Assembly: GCF_002794255.1 (NCBI RefSeq)
Contig: NZ_PGGW01000038.1
Span: forward strand, 186,001-250,000
Source: Streptomyces carminius
GTDB lineage: Bacteria > Actinomycetota > Actinomycetes > Streptomycetales > Streptomycetaceae
Length of the DNA stretch: 64,000 nucleotides
Reading direction: 5' to 3'
The notes below the pieces were generated by a model. The model ran no database searches, was not told where the DNA came from, and saw only the letters and a program-made list of their open reading frames with translations. Below, in pieces: positions 24,800 through 32,590 of this stretch. A program made the position numbers and the translations under genes. Every line of letters starts with the position of its first letter. Position 1 is the stretch's first letter.

Positions 24800-24964
24800 G
24801 CCGAGTCCTGCCGCCACCCGGGCGAGAGACGAACCACAACGGATCGGCAGGAGCGGGAGACCCGAGCAAGGCGGGCCGTGTCCCACGCGGCCCTTGGGGT
24901 GAAGCCACTTCGGTGGCCGGGCAACTTCGCCGGCCCGAACCCGACAGGTCATCTTTCGCAGGCG
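24800..24964 (+). promoter_or_regulatory. ydaO-type c-di-AMP riboswitch
   Basis: The 5' leader of the NlpC/P60 gene shows the conserved blocks of the ydaO/c-di-AMP riboswitch as they appear in Streptomyces: TCCTGCCG (24806-24813) paired with CGGCAGGA (24845-24852), then AGCGGGAGACCCGAG, CTTGGGGTGAAGCC (24893-24906), GGCCGGGCAACTT, and the closing block CCGAACCCGACAGGTCAT followed by TTTCGCAGGCG. In this genus such elements precede cell-wall hydrolase genes such as rpfA, where c-di-AMP binding turns expression off. It ends about 20 bases before the hydrolase start codon. Recognition is by eye, not by covariance search. Confidence 0.87.
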
Positions 24965-24983
24965 GATGACGAAGGGTCAGTTC

Positions 24984-25457
24984 ATGTCCGCGTACGCACG
25001 TATACCGGGACTCGCCTCCCGGGCCGCCGTCACCTCCGCCGTCACCGTGGCGACGCTGGCGGGGGCGGCACTGGTGCCGAACGCCACTCCCGAGGCCGAG
25101 GCCGCCACCCCGGCAGGCAAGGCCCTCAAGGTCGCGGCCGCCAAGAAGGGCGCGCCGTACAAGTACGGCGCCGCGGGGCCGAGGCGCTTCGACTGCTCGG
25201 GACTCACCCAGTACTCGTACAAGAAGGCGGGCAAGAAACTGCCGCGCACCGCGGCTGCCCAGTACAACCGCAGCAAGAAGGTCTCCGTCAAGTCGCGCAA
25301 GAAGGGCGACCTGGTGTTCTTCCACTCCGGCGGCCGTGTCTACCACGTCGGCATCTATGCCGGCAGCGGAAAGATCTGGCATTCCCCGAAGCCGGGGAAG
25401 ACCGTCCGGAAGGAAAAGATCTGGACCAAGAGCGTGCGGTACGGGCGGGTGAGGTAA
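24984..25457 (+). CDS. Secreted NlpC/P60 cell-wall endopeptidase
   Basis: A 157-residue protein with a signal peptide (RAAVTSAVTVATLAGAALVPNATPEAEA) and a compact NlpC/P60 domain. The catalytic Cys is in RRFDCSGLTQYSYKKAG, the His in YHVGIYAGSGKIWHSP, and the conserved DLVFF strand lies between. Such enzymes cut peptide stems of peptidoglycan outside the cell. There is no LysM, SH3 or coiled-coil targeting domain, so it is the minimal form; Lys-rich segments may help wall binding. ATG at 24984 has AAGGG eight bases upstream; an in-frame ATG six codons earlier overlaps the riboswitch end. Control by c-di-AMP through the leader riboswitch is expected. Confidence 0.92.
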   Translation: MSAYARIPGLASRAAVTSAVTVATLAGAALVPNATPEAEAATPAGKALKVAAAKKGAPYKYGAAGPRRFDCSGLTQYSYKKAGKKLPRTAAAQYNRSKKVSVKSRKKGDLVFFHSGGRVYHVGIYAGSGKIWHSPKPGKTVRKEKIWTKSVRYGRVR

Positions 25458-25513
25458 ACCGGGCCGGCCCCGGTCCGGCCCGCGAGGCCCGGGTGCCTCC
25501 GGGAGCCGGGAAC

Positions 25514-25550
25514 GACGGCGCGCCACGGGAGAACCCCGTGGCGCGCCGTC
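25514..25550. terminator. Terminator of the NlpC/P60 gene
   Basis: Perfect 16-bp arms (25514-25529 and 25535-25550; GACGGCGCGCCACGGG and complement) around a five-base loop, 57 bases after the stop codon. Confidence 0.85.
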
Positions 25551-25661
25551 CGGCTTTCCGGCCCGGCCGCGCCCGCGGTGGTGCCGGGTGCGGGGAGGGA
25601 GGCCGCGGACGGACGCATCCCGACTGTGACCATCGCCCGCAGCGGGGTACAGGTAGGGACC

Positions 25662-26045
25662 ATGAGCACTGTGCAGAACGAAGAGAGCGCCAGCCTTGTC
25701 GAGATCGAGCTGCCCGACTGCACCGCCTCGGACGCCGCGGCGGTCTTCGCCGTGCTGAGGTCGGCGTTCCCGCGGTCGCCCCAGTTGGGGGACGGCCGGG
25801 AGCAGGACGGCGGGGGCGGCGGGGAGAAGCGGAAGTTCTGGGTGGGGACGGTCGACGTCAGCACACACGGGGAGGTCGACTGCGCCCTGGAGCTGAAGGA
25901 GTCCACCGAGGCGGACATCAGCGGCAGTCCCGACTCGGTCCGGCAGGTCCAGGAGACGTTGTCCGGCTACTACGACGTCACCGCCGAGCCCCGCGTCTCC
26001 GGTGATCAGGAGGTGGAGGTAAGGCTGCGGCTCACCCAGCGGTGA
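25662..26045 (+). CDS. Hypothetical protein, 127 residues
   Basis: A small soluble acidic protein (MSTVQNEESASLVEIELPDCTASDAAAVFAVLRSAFPRS...). It alternates predicted strands and helices in an alpha/beta pattern (FWVGTVDVSTH, CALELKESTEADISGSPDSVRQVQETLSGYYDVTAEPRVSGDQEVEVRLRL), which would suit a small ferredoxin-like fold. A Gly-rich loop (GGGGGEKR) lies near residue 50. ATG at 25662 follows an AGGTAGGGA ribosome binding site. No family recognised. It is a single-gene unit between two terminators, so its neighbours give no clue to function. Confidence 0.7.
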   Translation: MSTVQNEESASLVEIELPDCTASDAAAVFAVLRSAFPRSPQLGDGREQDGGGGGEKRKFWVGTVDVSTHGEVDCALELKESTEADISGSPDSVRQVQETLSGYYDVTAEPRVSGDQEVEVRLRLTQR

Positions 26046-26068
26046 CCGGGCCCGGGAACGGCGACACC

Positions 26069-26210
26069 AGGGTGCCCTCCGGCCGCTGACCCGGCCGGAG
26101 GGCACCCTGTCCCGTTCCGCCGCCACCCGGCCGTCGCACCGGACGACGGCGGAACAGGGCGGACGACGGCGCCCTGGTGACGCCGGGGCACTGGCCCGGC
26201 GTCACCAGGG
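26069..26210. terminator. Terminator followed by further large hairpins
   Basis: Two perfect hairpins: 26069-26085 with 26092-26108 (17-bp arms, six-base loop), and 26172-26187 with 26195-26210 (16-bp arms, seven-base loop). Between them GTTCCGCCG (26114-26122) can pair with CGGCGGAAC (26147-26155), or alternatively GCCGTCG (26130-26136) with CGACGGC (26144-26150). The first hairpin is a normal terminator of the 127-residue gene; the rest is unexplained. Confidence 0.75.
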
Positions 26211-26475
26211 GTACCCGGCAGCGAACCTCCCAGCGTATCCCTCCCCCCGGCGCCGGATGCCGGAAGTTGTCCGGTCACGAGTGCCCCTGAGCACCGGGAC
26301 GGACCGGCCCCGTACCTCCTGGCGGCCGGAGCGTGCGGTGTGGGAGCGGCTCCCGCACCGCACCGCCCCGCTCCGGCACGGACACCAGCACGGCGGCCCG
26401 GGCGGCCGTGGGTCCGTACGGCATCCCGGGCCGGTGGCTTCCCGCCGGTCCGCCCGCGCAGTGGAGGTCAGTGAG
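26211..26475. other. Upstream region of the serine protease gene
   Basis: Together with the hairpins before it, this makes a 430-base stretch without a gene. The frame of the protease is open through it, but the sequence is Arg/Pro-rich, lacks a start with Shine-Dalgarno and does not resemble a signal region, so it is non-coding. It should contain the protease promoter; none is obvious. Confidence 0.55.
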
Positions 26476-27945
26476 TTGAGTCACCGACGTGTGAAGAAGC
26501 GGACCGGCGCGATGGCAGGGGCGGGGGCGGTGGTCGTCGCGGTCGCGGCGATCGTGCTGCCGAACGCCAGCGCGAGCTGGAACGAGCCCGCCGGGGCCGG
26601 GCCGCGGACGCTCACCTTCGCGTCGGCCGCGCAGCTCGGTTCGACTCTCGCGGCGGACCTCGGAACGGACGCCGCGGGCTGGTACTTCGACGACGGCGAC
26701 GACCGGCTGGTGATGAACGTCCTGGACGAGGAGGCGGCCCGGGCGGCCGAGTCACGGGGCGCCCGGGCGGTGATCGTCGAGAACAGCATGGCGGAGCTGA
26801 GGGCCGCCACCCGCACCCTGGGCGACACCGCGTCGATCCCCGGCACCGCCTGGTCGATCGACCCCAGGACCAACAAGGTCGTCGTCCTCGCCGACAGAAC
26901 GGTCACCGGCGAGCGGATGGCGGAGCTGCGACAGGCCACCGGCGCGCTGGACGGCGTGGTGACCGTCAAACGGTCCGCGGGCGAGTTCCGGCCCTTCACC
27001 GGGGACCGCGACGGCCTGGGCCGCGACGGCGACGGTGACGGCTTCGGGGACGACGGGTCCCGGGAGAACGGCACCGACGGCGGCGCTGCCGGAAGCGTGA
27101 CCGGTGGAGACGAGACGGGCGGTGCCACCGGTGGGGGCGGAGGGACCGAGGCGGCCGGCGGAGTGGACGGCGGCGACGCCATCTTCGGCGGTGGATCACG
27201 CTGTTCCCTCGGTTTCAACGTCACTCTCGACGGTGCCCCGGCCTTCCTCACCGCGGGCCACTGCGGCAACGCCTCGCGGGCCTGGACCGCCGACGCCCAG
27301 GGCGGAGCGCCGCTGGGCACCGTCGTGGCGTCGCGGTTCCCGGTGAGCGACTTCGCACTCGTCGTCTACGACGACCCCGCCGCCCAGGCCTCCGGCACGG
27401 TCGACCTCAAGGACGGCACCGTCCAGGAGATCACCCGGGTCGCCGAGGCGAGCGTCGGCATGCGGGTGCGGCGCAGCGGCAGTACGACCGGCCTCAGCGC
27501 GGGCACGGTCACCGGTCTGAACGCCACCGTCAACTACGGCAACGGCGACATCGTCAACGGCCTGATCCAGACCGACGTGTGCGCCGAGCCCGGTGACAGC
27601 GGCGGCGCGATGTTCTCCGGCGACGCCGCGGTGGGGCTGACCTCCGGCGGCAGCGGTGACTGCACCCGGGGCGGCGAGACCTTCTTCCAGCCGGTCACCA
27701 CCGCGCTGGAGGCCACCGGAGCCCAGCTCGGTGGCGGTGGCGGTGGCGGTGGCGGTGGCGGTGGCGGTGGCGGCGGTGGCGACGGCGCCGGCGGTGCGGA
27801 CGGCGGCATCGACGACGGTGCCGGTGGTGCCGACGGTGGTGCCGGTGGTGCCGGTGGTGCCGGTGGTGCCGACGGTGGTGTCGGCGGCGCGGAGGACGGC
27901 GGCGCGACCGCCGGAAACGGTTTCCGCGACCCGCGCCGGAACTGA
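26476..27945 (+). CDS. Streptogrisin-like secreted serine protease (S1E) with Gly-rich tail
   Basis: A 489-residue preproenzyme. Start is TTG at 26476 (LSHRRVKKRTG), eight bases after GGAGG; the opening SHRR is typical for streptogrisins. A signal peptide leads to an alpha-lytic-protease-type prosegment (about 45-185). An unusual Asp/Gly-rich linker follows (DRDGLGRDGDGDGFGDDGS, then Gly/Thr-rich), then the mature domain beginning GGDAIFGGGSRCSLGFNV. Catalytic residues: His262 (TAGHC), Asp292 (VSDFAL), Ser375 (GDSGGA). The C-terminus is about 75 residues of almost pure Gly/Ala/Asp, encoded by a GGTGGC microsatellite, in place of a chitin-binding domain. Exported and self-processed outside the cell. 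Confidence 0.92.
   Translation: MSHRRVKKRTGAMAGAGAVVVAVAAIVLPNASASWNEPAGAGPRTLTFASAAQLGSTLAADLGTDAAGWYFDDGDDRLVMNVLDEEAARAAESRGARAVIVENSMAELRAATRTLGDTASIPGTAWSIDPRTNKVVVLADRTVTGERMAELRQATGALDGVVTVKRSAGEFRPFTGDRDGLGRDGDGDGFGDDGSRENGTDGGAAGSVTGGDETGGATGGGGGTEAAGGVDGGDAIFGGGSRCSLGFNVTLDGAPAFLTAGHCGNASRAWTADAQGGAPLGTVVASRFPVSDFALVVYDDPAAQASGTVDLKDGTVQEITRVAEASVGMRVRRSGSTTGLSAGTVTGLNATVNYGNGDIVNGLIQTDVCAEPGDSGGAMFSGDAAVGLTSGGSGDCTRGGETFFQPVTTALEATGAQLGGGGGGGGGGGGGGGGGDGAGGADGGIDDGAGGADGGAGGAGGAGGADGGVGGAEDGGATAGNGFRDPRRN
27730..27771. repeat. GGTGGC hexanucleotide repeat, seven copies
   Basis: Seven uninterrupted copies of GGTGGC encode the poly-Gly stretch after the protease domain. A second, less regular array of GGTGCCGGT-like units lies at about 27830-27870. 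Copy number changes would alter tail length in steps of two residues without a frameshift. Confidence 0.9.
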
Positions 27946-28005
27946 CCGCCCGCACCACCGCCACCTCCCCCTCGCGGACCGGCGGAGCCCGGCCGCCCCC
28001 TCAGC

Positions 28006-28057
28006 ACGGCACGCCCCGGGAGCACCCGTCCCGTCTCCCACCCCCGGGGCGTGCCGT
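28006..28057. terminator. Terminator of the serine protease gene
   Basis: Arms 28006-28020 (ACGGCACGCCCCGGG) and 28043-28057 are exact complements with a 22-base loop, 60 bases after the protease stop. Confidence 0.75.
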
Positions 28058-28167
28058 ACGGCGTGCGGACGCCGACTGAGACCGCCGCGGACGGGTACCC
28101 GGCCCCGCGTACGTGACCAGCCGGCCGCGGGCCGCGCCGCCTCCGCCGCCCTTCGAGGAGGGACCTC

Positions 28168-29583
28168 ATGCCCATCGCGACGACCAACCCGGCCACCGGG
28201 GAGACCCTGCAGACCTTCGACGCCCTGGGACCCGAGGAGATCGAGACGCGACTGGAGCGGGCCGCCGGGGCCTTCGAGGAGTACCGCACCACCGGCTTCG
28301 CCGAGCGCGCCGGACTGCTGCGCCGGGCGGCCGACCTGCTGGAGAAGGACCGGGACGACATCGCCCGCACCATGACCACCGAGATGGGCAAGCCGGTCAC
28401 CGCGGCCCGGGCCGAGGCCGCCAAGTGCGTGAAGGCGATGCGCTGGTACGCCGAGCACGCCGCGGACCTGCTCGCCGACGAGCACCCCTCGCCCGCCGAC
28501 GTCGAGGACAGCGGCGGCAGTACCGCGTACGTGCGGTACCGCCCGCTGGGCCCGGTCCTGGCGGTGATGCCGTGGAACTTCCCGCTCTGGCAGGTGGTCC
28601 GCTTCGCCGCGCCCGCGCTGATGGCGGGCAACACCGGTCTGCTCAAGCACGCCTCCAACGTGCCGCGGACCGCGCTGTACCTGGAGGACCTGTTCCGCCG
28701 CGCCGGTTATCCGCAGGGCTGCTTCCAGACCCTGCTGATCGGCTCCGGCGCGGTCGAGGGCGTCCTGCGGGACCCGCGGGTGGCCGCCGCGACGCTCACC
28801 GGCAGTGAGCCCGCCGGACGCTCGGTGGCCTCGGTCGCCGGGGACGAGATCAAGAAGACCGTCCTGGAGCTCGGCGGCAGCGACCCGTTCCTCGTCCTGC
28901 CCTCGGCGGACGTGGTGGCGGCGGCCGAGACGGCGGTCACCGCGCGGACCCAGAACAACGGCCAGTCCTGCATCGCGGCCAAGCGGTTCATCGTCCACGA
29001 GGAGGTGTACGAGGAGTTCACCCGGCTCTTCACGGACGGTATGCGGGCGCTGCGGGTCGGCGACCCGCTGGACGAGTCCACCGACGTCGGACCGCTGGCC
29101 AGTGAGCGGGGCAGGGCGGATCTGGAAGAGCTGGTCGAGGACGCCCGCGAGCGCGGCGCGACCGTGCTGTGCGGCGGACGGCGGCCCGCGAAGCACCCGG
29201 CCGGCTGGTTCTACGAGCCGACCGTCCTGGCGGACGTCACATCGGAGATGCGCGTGCACCACGAGGAGACCTTCGGGCCGGTGGCGACCCTGTACCGGGT
29301 CGCGGACCTGGAGGGGGCGATCGAGGTCGCCAACGACACCTCCTTCGGCCTGAGCTCCAACGTCTGGACCCGCGACGCGGCGGAGCAGGAGCGCTGTGTG
29401 CGCGATCTGCGGGCGGGCGGCGTCTACCTCAACGGCATGACCGCCTCGCACCCGGCGATGCCCTTCGGCGGGGTGAAGCGCTCCGGTTACGGCCGGGAGC
29501 TGGCGGGCCACGGCATCCGCGAGTTCTGCAACGCCACCACGGTCTGGTACGGCACGCCCCCGGACATGCCCGCCGCCGAGTAG
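28168..29583 (+). CDS. NADP-dependent succinate-semialdehyde dehydrogenase
   Basis: A 471-residue aldehyde dehydrogenase of the actinobacterial succinate-semialdehyde dehydrogenase type (opening MPIATTNPATGETLQTFDALGPEE). Conserved blocks: MPWNFPLWQVVRFAAPALMAGN (cofactor), KHASNVPRTALYLEDLF, TGSEPAGRSVA, catalytic Glu in LELGGSDPFLVLP, catalytic Cys in NNGQSCIAAKRFI, and FGLSSNVWTRDA plus MPFGGVKRSGYGRELAGHGIREF at the end. It converts succinic semialdehyde to succinate in GABA and related catabolism. GAGGAGGG lies before the ATG. No GABA aminotransferase gene is adjacent, so substrate specificity rests on sequence type alone. Confidence 0.9.
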   Translation: MPIATTNPATGETLQTFDALGPEEIETRLERAAGAFEEYRTTGFAERAGLLRRAADLLEKDRDDIARTMTTEMGKPVTAARAEAAKCVKAMRWYAEHAADLLADEHPSPADVEDSGGSTAYVRYRPLGPVLAVMPWNFPLWQVVRFAAPALMAGNTGLLKHASNVPRTALYLEDLFRRAGYPQGCFQTLLIGSGAVEGVLRDPRVAAATLTGSEPAGRSVASVAGDEIKKTVLELGGSDPFLVLPSADVVAAAETAVTARTQNNGQSCIAAKRFIVHEEVYEEFTRLFTDGMRALRVGDPLDESTDVGPLASERGRADLEELVEDARERGATVLCGGRRPAKHPAGWFYEPTVLADVTSEMRVHHEETFGPVATLYRVADLEGAIEVANDTSFGLSSNVWTRDAAEQERCVRDLRAGGVYLNGMTASHPAMPFGGVKRSGYGRELAGHGIREFCNATTVWYGTPPDMPAAE

Positions 29584-29588
29584 CGCCG

Positions 29589-29610
29589 CCGGGGCGGCCG
29601 CCCGCCCCGG
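29589..29610. terminator. Hairpin between convergent genes
   Basis: CCGGGGCGG (29589-29597) and CCGCCCCGG (29602-29610) form a 9-bp stem with a four-base loop immediately after the dehydrogenase stop and before the convergent ATP-binding protein gene. Confidence 0.7.
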
Positions 29611-29648
29611 GACGCGGCGTCACCGGCCGGGGCGTACGGCCCCCGCCG

Positions 29649-30134
29649 TCAGGCCTCGTCCAGCCTCAGCTCCGCCCACACGACGCGTCCCCGGGAACGG
29701 ACCGCGGGGATGTCGCCCCAGGCGTCGGCGAGGGTGTCGACCAGTTGGAGTCCGCGTCCGTTGGTCGAGTCCGGACCGGCCTGGCGCGGCGCGAGGCCGA
29801 CCGGGCCGGTGCCCTGGTCGCACACCTCTATGCGCAGCCGCCGCTCGCCCTGCAGGACACGGCAGACGATCCGGTCGCTGGCGGTGTGCAGGACGGCGTT
29901 GGCGGCGAACTCGGATATCACCAGCTGTGCCGTGTCGATGACCCCCCGGGGGCAGTGCCAGCGGCCCAGCCACTCCGTGAGCAGGTGCCGTGCCGTCCCC
30001 ACGGAGGAACGCTGGGCCGGTACCTCGAACTGCGCCTGTTTCCGGGGGCGGGGGCGGGGGACGTGTACGGCCGCCGGGAACATGGGGACCATGGGCGAGG
30101 AGTGGGTGTGCGCGGAGTAGGGGAGAGGAGCCAT
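29649..30134 (-). CDS. HATPase_c ATP-binding protein (anti-sigma/SpoIIAB-like)
   Basis: A 161-residue protein with a single histidine-kinase-like ATPase domain. The N-box is in LVISEFAANAVLHTASDR, the G1 box in RIEVCDQGTGPVG and a G2-like NGRGLQLVDTLADAWGD near the end. These small Streptomyces proteins resemble anti-sigma factor kinases such as RsbW/SpoIIAB. It is divergent from an XRE-type regulator; this pairing occurs many times in Streptomyces genomes. The first 40 residues are Pro-rich. I used the ATG at 30134; a GTG just upstream and internal ATGs near 30092 are alternatives. A target sigma factor is not visible nearby. Confidence 0.87.
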   Translation of the reverse strand: MAPLPYSAHTHSSPMVPMFPAAVHVPRPRPRKQAQFEVPAQRSSVGTARHLLTEWLGRWHCPRGVIDTAQLVISEFAANAVLHTASDRIVCRVLQGERRLRIEVCDQGTGPVGLAPRQAGPDSTNGRGLQLVDTLADAWGDIPAVRSRGRVVWAELRLDEA

Positions 30135-30440
30135 CACGGGCTCGCCTTTCGCGTGCCGGGGGACGCTCGCCGGCCGGCTGCTGCGTCCAGTGCGCCACGG
30201 CAGGGGAGGGTGGTGGGTGTGCGGACCGGGCGGGTGGTGGAGGATGGTCCGCGGACCGGGACGGTTCGACGCCGGCGCGACCGCGTCGTGAACTGGATCA
30301 CCCGGCTACTATGCTCACTGCTGCACGCAAAAGGCAAGAAGAGTTCTGCAAATTGCAAGATTTAACTTGCACCCTGGCCGCGTCGCCGGTGCCATGGCAC
30401 ACTGCTCTGCCGGCAAGGCGTGGGTGGGGAAGGAGAGGCC
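30135..30440. promoter_or_regulatory. Divergent regulatory region with TGCAAG palindrome
   Basis: This 306-base divergent gap contains an AT-rich island at about 30300-30375, striking for this genome. Within it TGCAAGATTTAACTTGCA (30354-30371) has perfect six-base arms; two related half-sites (GGCAAG at 30334-30339 and TGCAAA at 30348-30353) lie just before it. It ends about 70 bases before the XRE gene and is a likely autoregulatory operator. The rest shows no gene. Confidence 0.65.
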
Positions 30441-31298
30441 ATGGGCGAGTCCCGGTCGGCGCCGACAGTGGGACAGATCGTCCTTGGTCTGCGACTGCGC
30501 GATCTTCGGGAACGGGCCGGCAAGTCGTTCGACGAGGCCGCCGCGGTGCTGAGCGTGACCACGTCCACGGTCCGCCGCATGGAGAAGGCCGAGGTCGGGC
30601 TGCGCCCGCTGTACGTCAAGGCACTGCTGGAGAGCTACGGCGTCGGGAAGGAGGAGGCCGACTCCTTCCTCGCGCTGGTGGAGAAGGCCAACCGGCCCGG
30701 CTGGTGGCACCGCTTCCGCAGCGTCCTGCCGGACTGGTTCAGCCTCTACGTCAGCCTGGAGAGCGAGGCGAGCCTCATCCGCTCCTACGAGCCCCACTGC
30801 GTTCCCGGTCTGCTCCAGACCGAGGACTACGCCCGGGCCCTGCTGCGGACCGGCTTCCCCGCGGCGGACGAGGAGGAGCTCGACCGCCGGGTCGCGCTGC
30901 GCATGGGACGGCAGCAGCTCCTGGCCAAGCCCGGCGCGCCGCGGCTGTGGATGGTCCTGGACGAGCAGGTGCTGCGGCGGCCGGTCGGGAACGCCGCGGT
31001 CATGCGGGCCCAGATCGACCGGCTGATCGAGGAGAGCGCCAAGCCGAACGTCAGCCTGCAGGTCATGCCCTTCGAGGCCGGCCCGCACCCCGGCATGTTC
31101 GGCCCCTTCCAGCTCTTCCGGTTCAGCTACCCGGAGCTGCCGGACGTCGTCTACAGCGAGAGCCTGACCGGCGCCGTCTACATCGACGAGCGCCCCGAGG
31201 TCACCACCTATCTGGAGGCCCTCGACCGCATGGTCACCCAGGCCGTTCCGGTGCAGGAGACCGAGCGGGTGCTGCGCGGGCTGCGCGAGAACTTCTGA
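30441..31298 (+). CDS. XRE-family regulator with DUF5753 sensor domain
   Basis: A 285-residue protein. Residues about 10-65 form an XRE helix-turn-helix (LRLRDLRERAGKSFDEAAAVLSVTTSTVRRMEKAEVGLRPLYVKALLESYG). The rest is the DUF5753 domain (WWHRFRSVLPDWFSLYVSLESEASLIRSYEPHCVPGLLQTEDYARALL; SLQVMPFEAGPHPGMFGPFQLFRFSYPELPDVVYSES), found almost only in actinomycetes and linked to developmental and antibiotic regulation. ATG at 30441 has GGAGAGG upstream; an earlier in-frame start is unsupported. It is divergent from the HATPase protein, and the TGCAAG palindrome between them may be its binding site. Confidence 0.92.
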   Translation: MGESRSAPTVGQIVLGLRLRDLRERAGKSFDEAAAVLSVTTSTVRRMEKAEVGLRPLYVKALLESYGVGKEEADSFLALVEKANRPGWWHRFRSVLPDWFSLYVSLESEASLIRSYEPHCVPGLLQTEDYARALLRTGFPAADEEELDRRVALRMGRQQLLAKPGAPRLWMVLDEQVLRRPVGNAAVMRAQIDRLIEESAKPNVSLQVMPFEAGPHPGMFGPFQLFRFSYPELPDVVYSESLTGAVYIDERPEVTTYLEALDRMVTQAVPVQETERVLRGLRENF

Positions 31299-31329
31299 CG
31301 AGAGCTTCCGACGAGAGCTTCTGAGGCGC

Positions 31330-31352
31330 CCGGACCGCCGGGGCCGGTCCGG
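31330..31352. terminator. Hairpin between convergent genes
   Basis: CCGGACCG (31330-31337) and CGGTCCGG (31345-31352) flank a seven-base loop between the XRE gene and the convergent topoisomerase gene. Just before it the sequence ACGAGAGCTTC is tandemly duplicated after the XRE stop (from 31299). Confidence 0.65.
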
Positions 31353-31364
31353 CCCGGTACCGCC

Positions 31365-32396
31365 TCAGCCGCGCGGCGGGCGGCCGGTGCGGAGCATCCG
31401 CAGCACGGCCTCCTCGACGGCGCCCCGGGTGGCGGGCGCTCCGAAGGCCGCCCGGTCCCCGAGCCGGTCGAGGACGGGGGCGATGGTCACGCCCTCCTCG
31501 TACAGCTCGATGACCCGCGGATTGATGTACGAGGCACGGCACACCGCCGGGGTGTTGCCCAGGTACTCGGCCACCTCCCGCACGGCGCGGGTGACCGCGC
31601 GGCGGCGCGCGGTCACGTTCCGGTCGGCGTACCGCGAGACGGCCAGGGCGACGGAGGCCAGCACGGTGGCGTGCCAGGTGCGGAAGTCCTTGGCGGTGAT
31701 GTCCACTCCGCCCTGCTCCTTCAGATAGGCATTGAGCTCCTCGCCCGTCAGCTCGTGCCAGCCGGGCCGCTCCCGGTAGACGAACAGCCGGTCGCCGCCC
31801 GCACGGCGGCGCTTCAGGGCGCGTACGGCACGGCAGACCGCCGGGTCGGCCACGGCGCGGACCTGCTCCCTGCCGTGCTTGGCCGGGTAGCTGAAGGTCA
31901 CCGCGCCGCTGCCGCAACTGGTGTGCTCGCGCAGCAGGGTGGTCAGGCCGTAGGAGTTGTTCAGCTCCGCGTAGCGCTCCCCGCCGATCCGGAAGAAACC
32001 CAGGTCCAGCAGGCGCGCGGCGGTGGCGAGCACCCGCTGCCGGGTCAGCCCGCGCTGCTGCAGGTGCTCCTCGACCGCCGCCCGGATACGGGGCAGCGCC
32101 TCGGCCACCTCCAGCACGTGGTCGTGCTTGGCCCGCTCCTGCTCGGCCCGGAACCGCGGGTGGTACAGGTACTGGCGGCGGCCCGCGGCGTCGGTGCCCA
32201 CGGCCTGGAGGTGGCCGTTGGACCTCGGGCAGATCCACACGTCCCGCCAGGCCGGCGGGATGGCCAGGGCCCGGATCCGGGCCAGCTCCGCCGGATCGCG
32301 CAGCGGGTTCCCCGCGGCGTCGAGGTAGCGGAAGCCGCGGCCGTGGCGCCTGCGGGTGTGGCCGGGGTCGTCGGGACGGGTGTGGCGCAGACGCAA
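31365..32396 (-). CDS. DNA topoisomerase IB
   Basis: A 343-residue eukaryotic-like (poxvirus-type) topoisomerase. It opens with the N-terminal domain (GRGFRYLDAAGNPLRDPAELARIRALAIPPAWRDVWICPRSNGHLQAVGTDAAGRRQYLYH), followed by the catalytic core with KHDHVLEVAEALPRIR, FRIGGERYAELNNSYGLTTLLREH, FSYPAKHG, a KDFRTWHAT motif and the nucleophile Tyr290 in CRASYINPRVIELYEEG. It relaxes supercoils by a transient 3'-phosphotyrosyl bond. Start TTG at 32396 gives LRLRHTRPDD and has GGAGG five bases upstream; longer frames have no ribosome binding site. It stands alone, divergent from the YbdK-type gene. Distribution in bacteria is patchy but common in Streptomyces. Confidence 0.93.
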   Translation of the reverse strand: MRLRHTRPDDPGHTRRRHGRGFRYLDAAGNPLRDPAELARIRALAIPPAWRDVWICPRSNGHLQAVGTDAAGRRQYLYHPRFRAEQERAKHDHVLEVAEALPRIRAAVEEHLQQRGLTRQRVLATAARLLDLGFFRIGGERYAELNNSYGLTTLLREHTSCGSGAVTFSYPAKHGREQVRAVADPAVCRAVRALKRRRAGGDRLFVYRERPGWHELTGEELNAYLKEQGGVDITAKDFRTWHATVLASVALAVSRYADRNVTARRRAVTRAVREVAEYLGNTPAVCRASYINPRVIELYEEGVTIAPVLDRLGDRAAFGAPATRGAVEEAVLRMLRTGRPPRG

Positions 32397-32590
32397 GTGA
32401 TCCTCCAGCCTCACCGGTGCGGCGCAGCTCGTGCGGACGCCGCCGGTACGGCGGGCGCCCGCTCCCGTCCCTTCCGCTTCCCCCTTTCGGTACAACCATG
32501 ACAGTGCTCGGCCGTACCGCGCGGCGGGCGGCGTACTCCGGCCGGGCCGGGGAAACCGCTGGACGGAACACCCCTTGAGGAGGCTGTGGG

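Noticed and set aside
24714..26126. 470-codon minus-strand frame over the riboswitch and NlpC/P60 gene
   Set aside because: It is antisense to a recognised riboswitch and a secreted hydrolase with complete active site.
26257..26475. Longer N-terminus for the serine protease
   Set aside because: The frame is open but the peptide is Arg/Pro-rich, starts without Shine-Dalgarno and would bury the signal peptide 73 residues inside the protein.
27730..27870. Possible CRISPR-like repeat array
   Set aside because: The repeats are contiguous GGTGGC and GGTGCC units within a coding frame, with no spacers.
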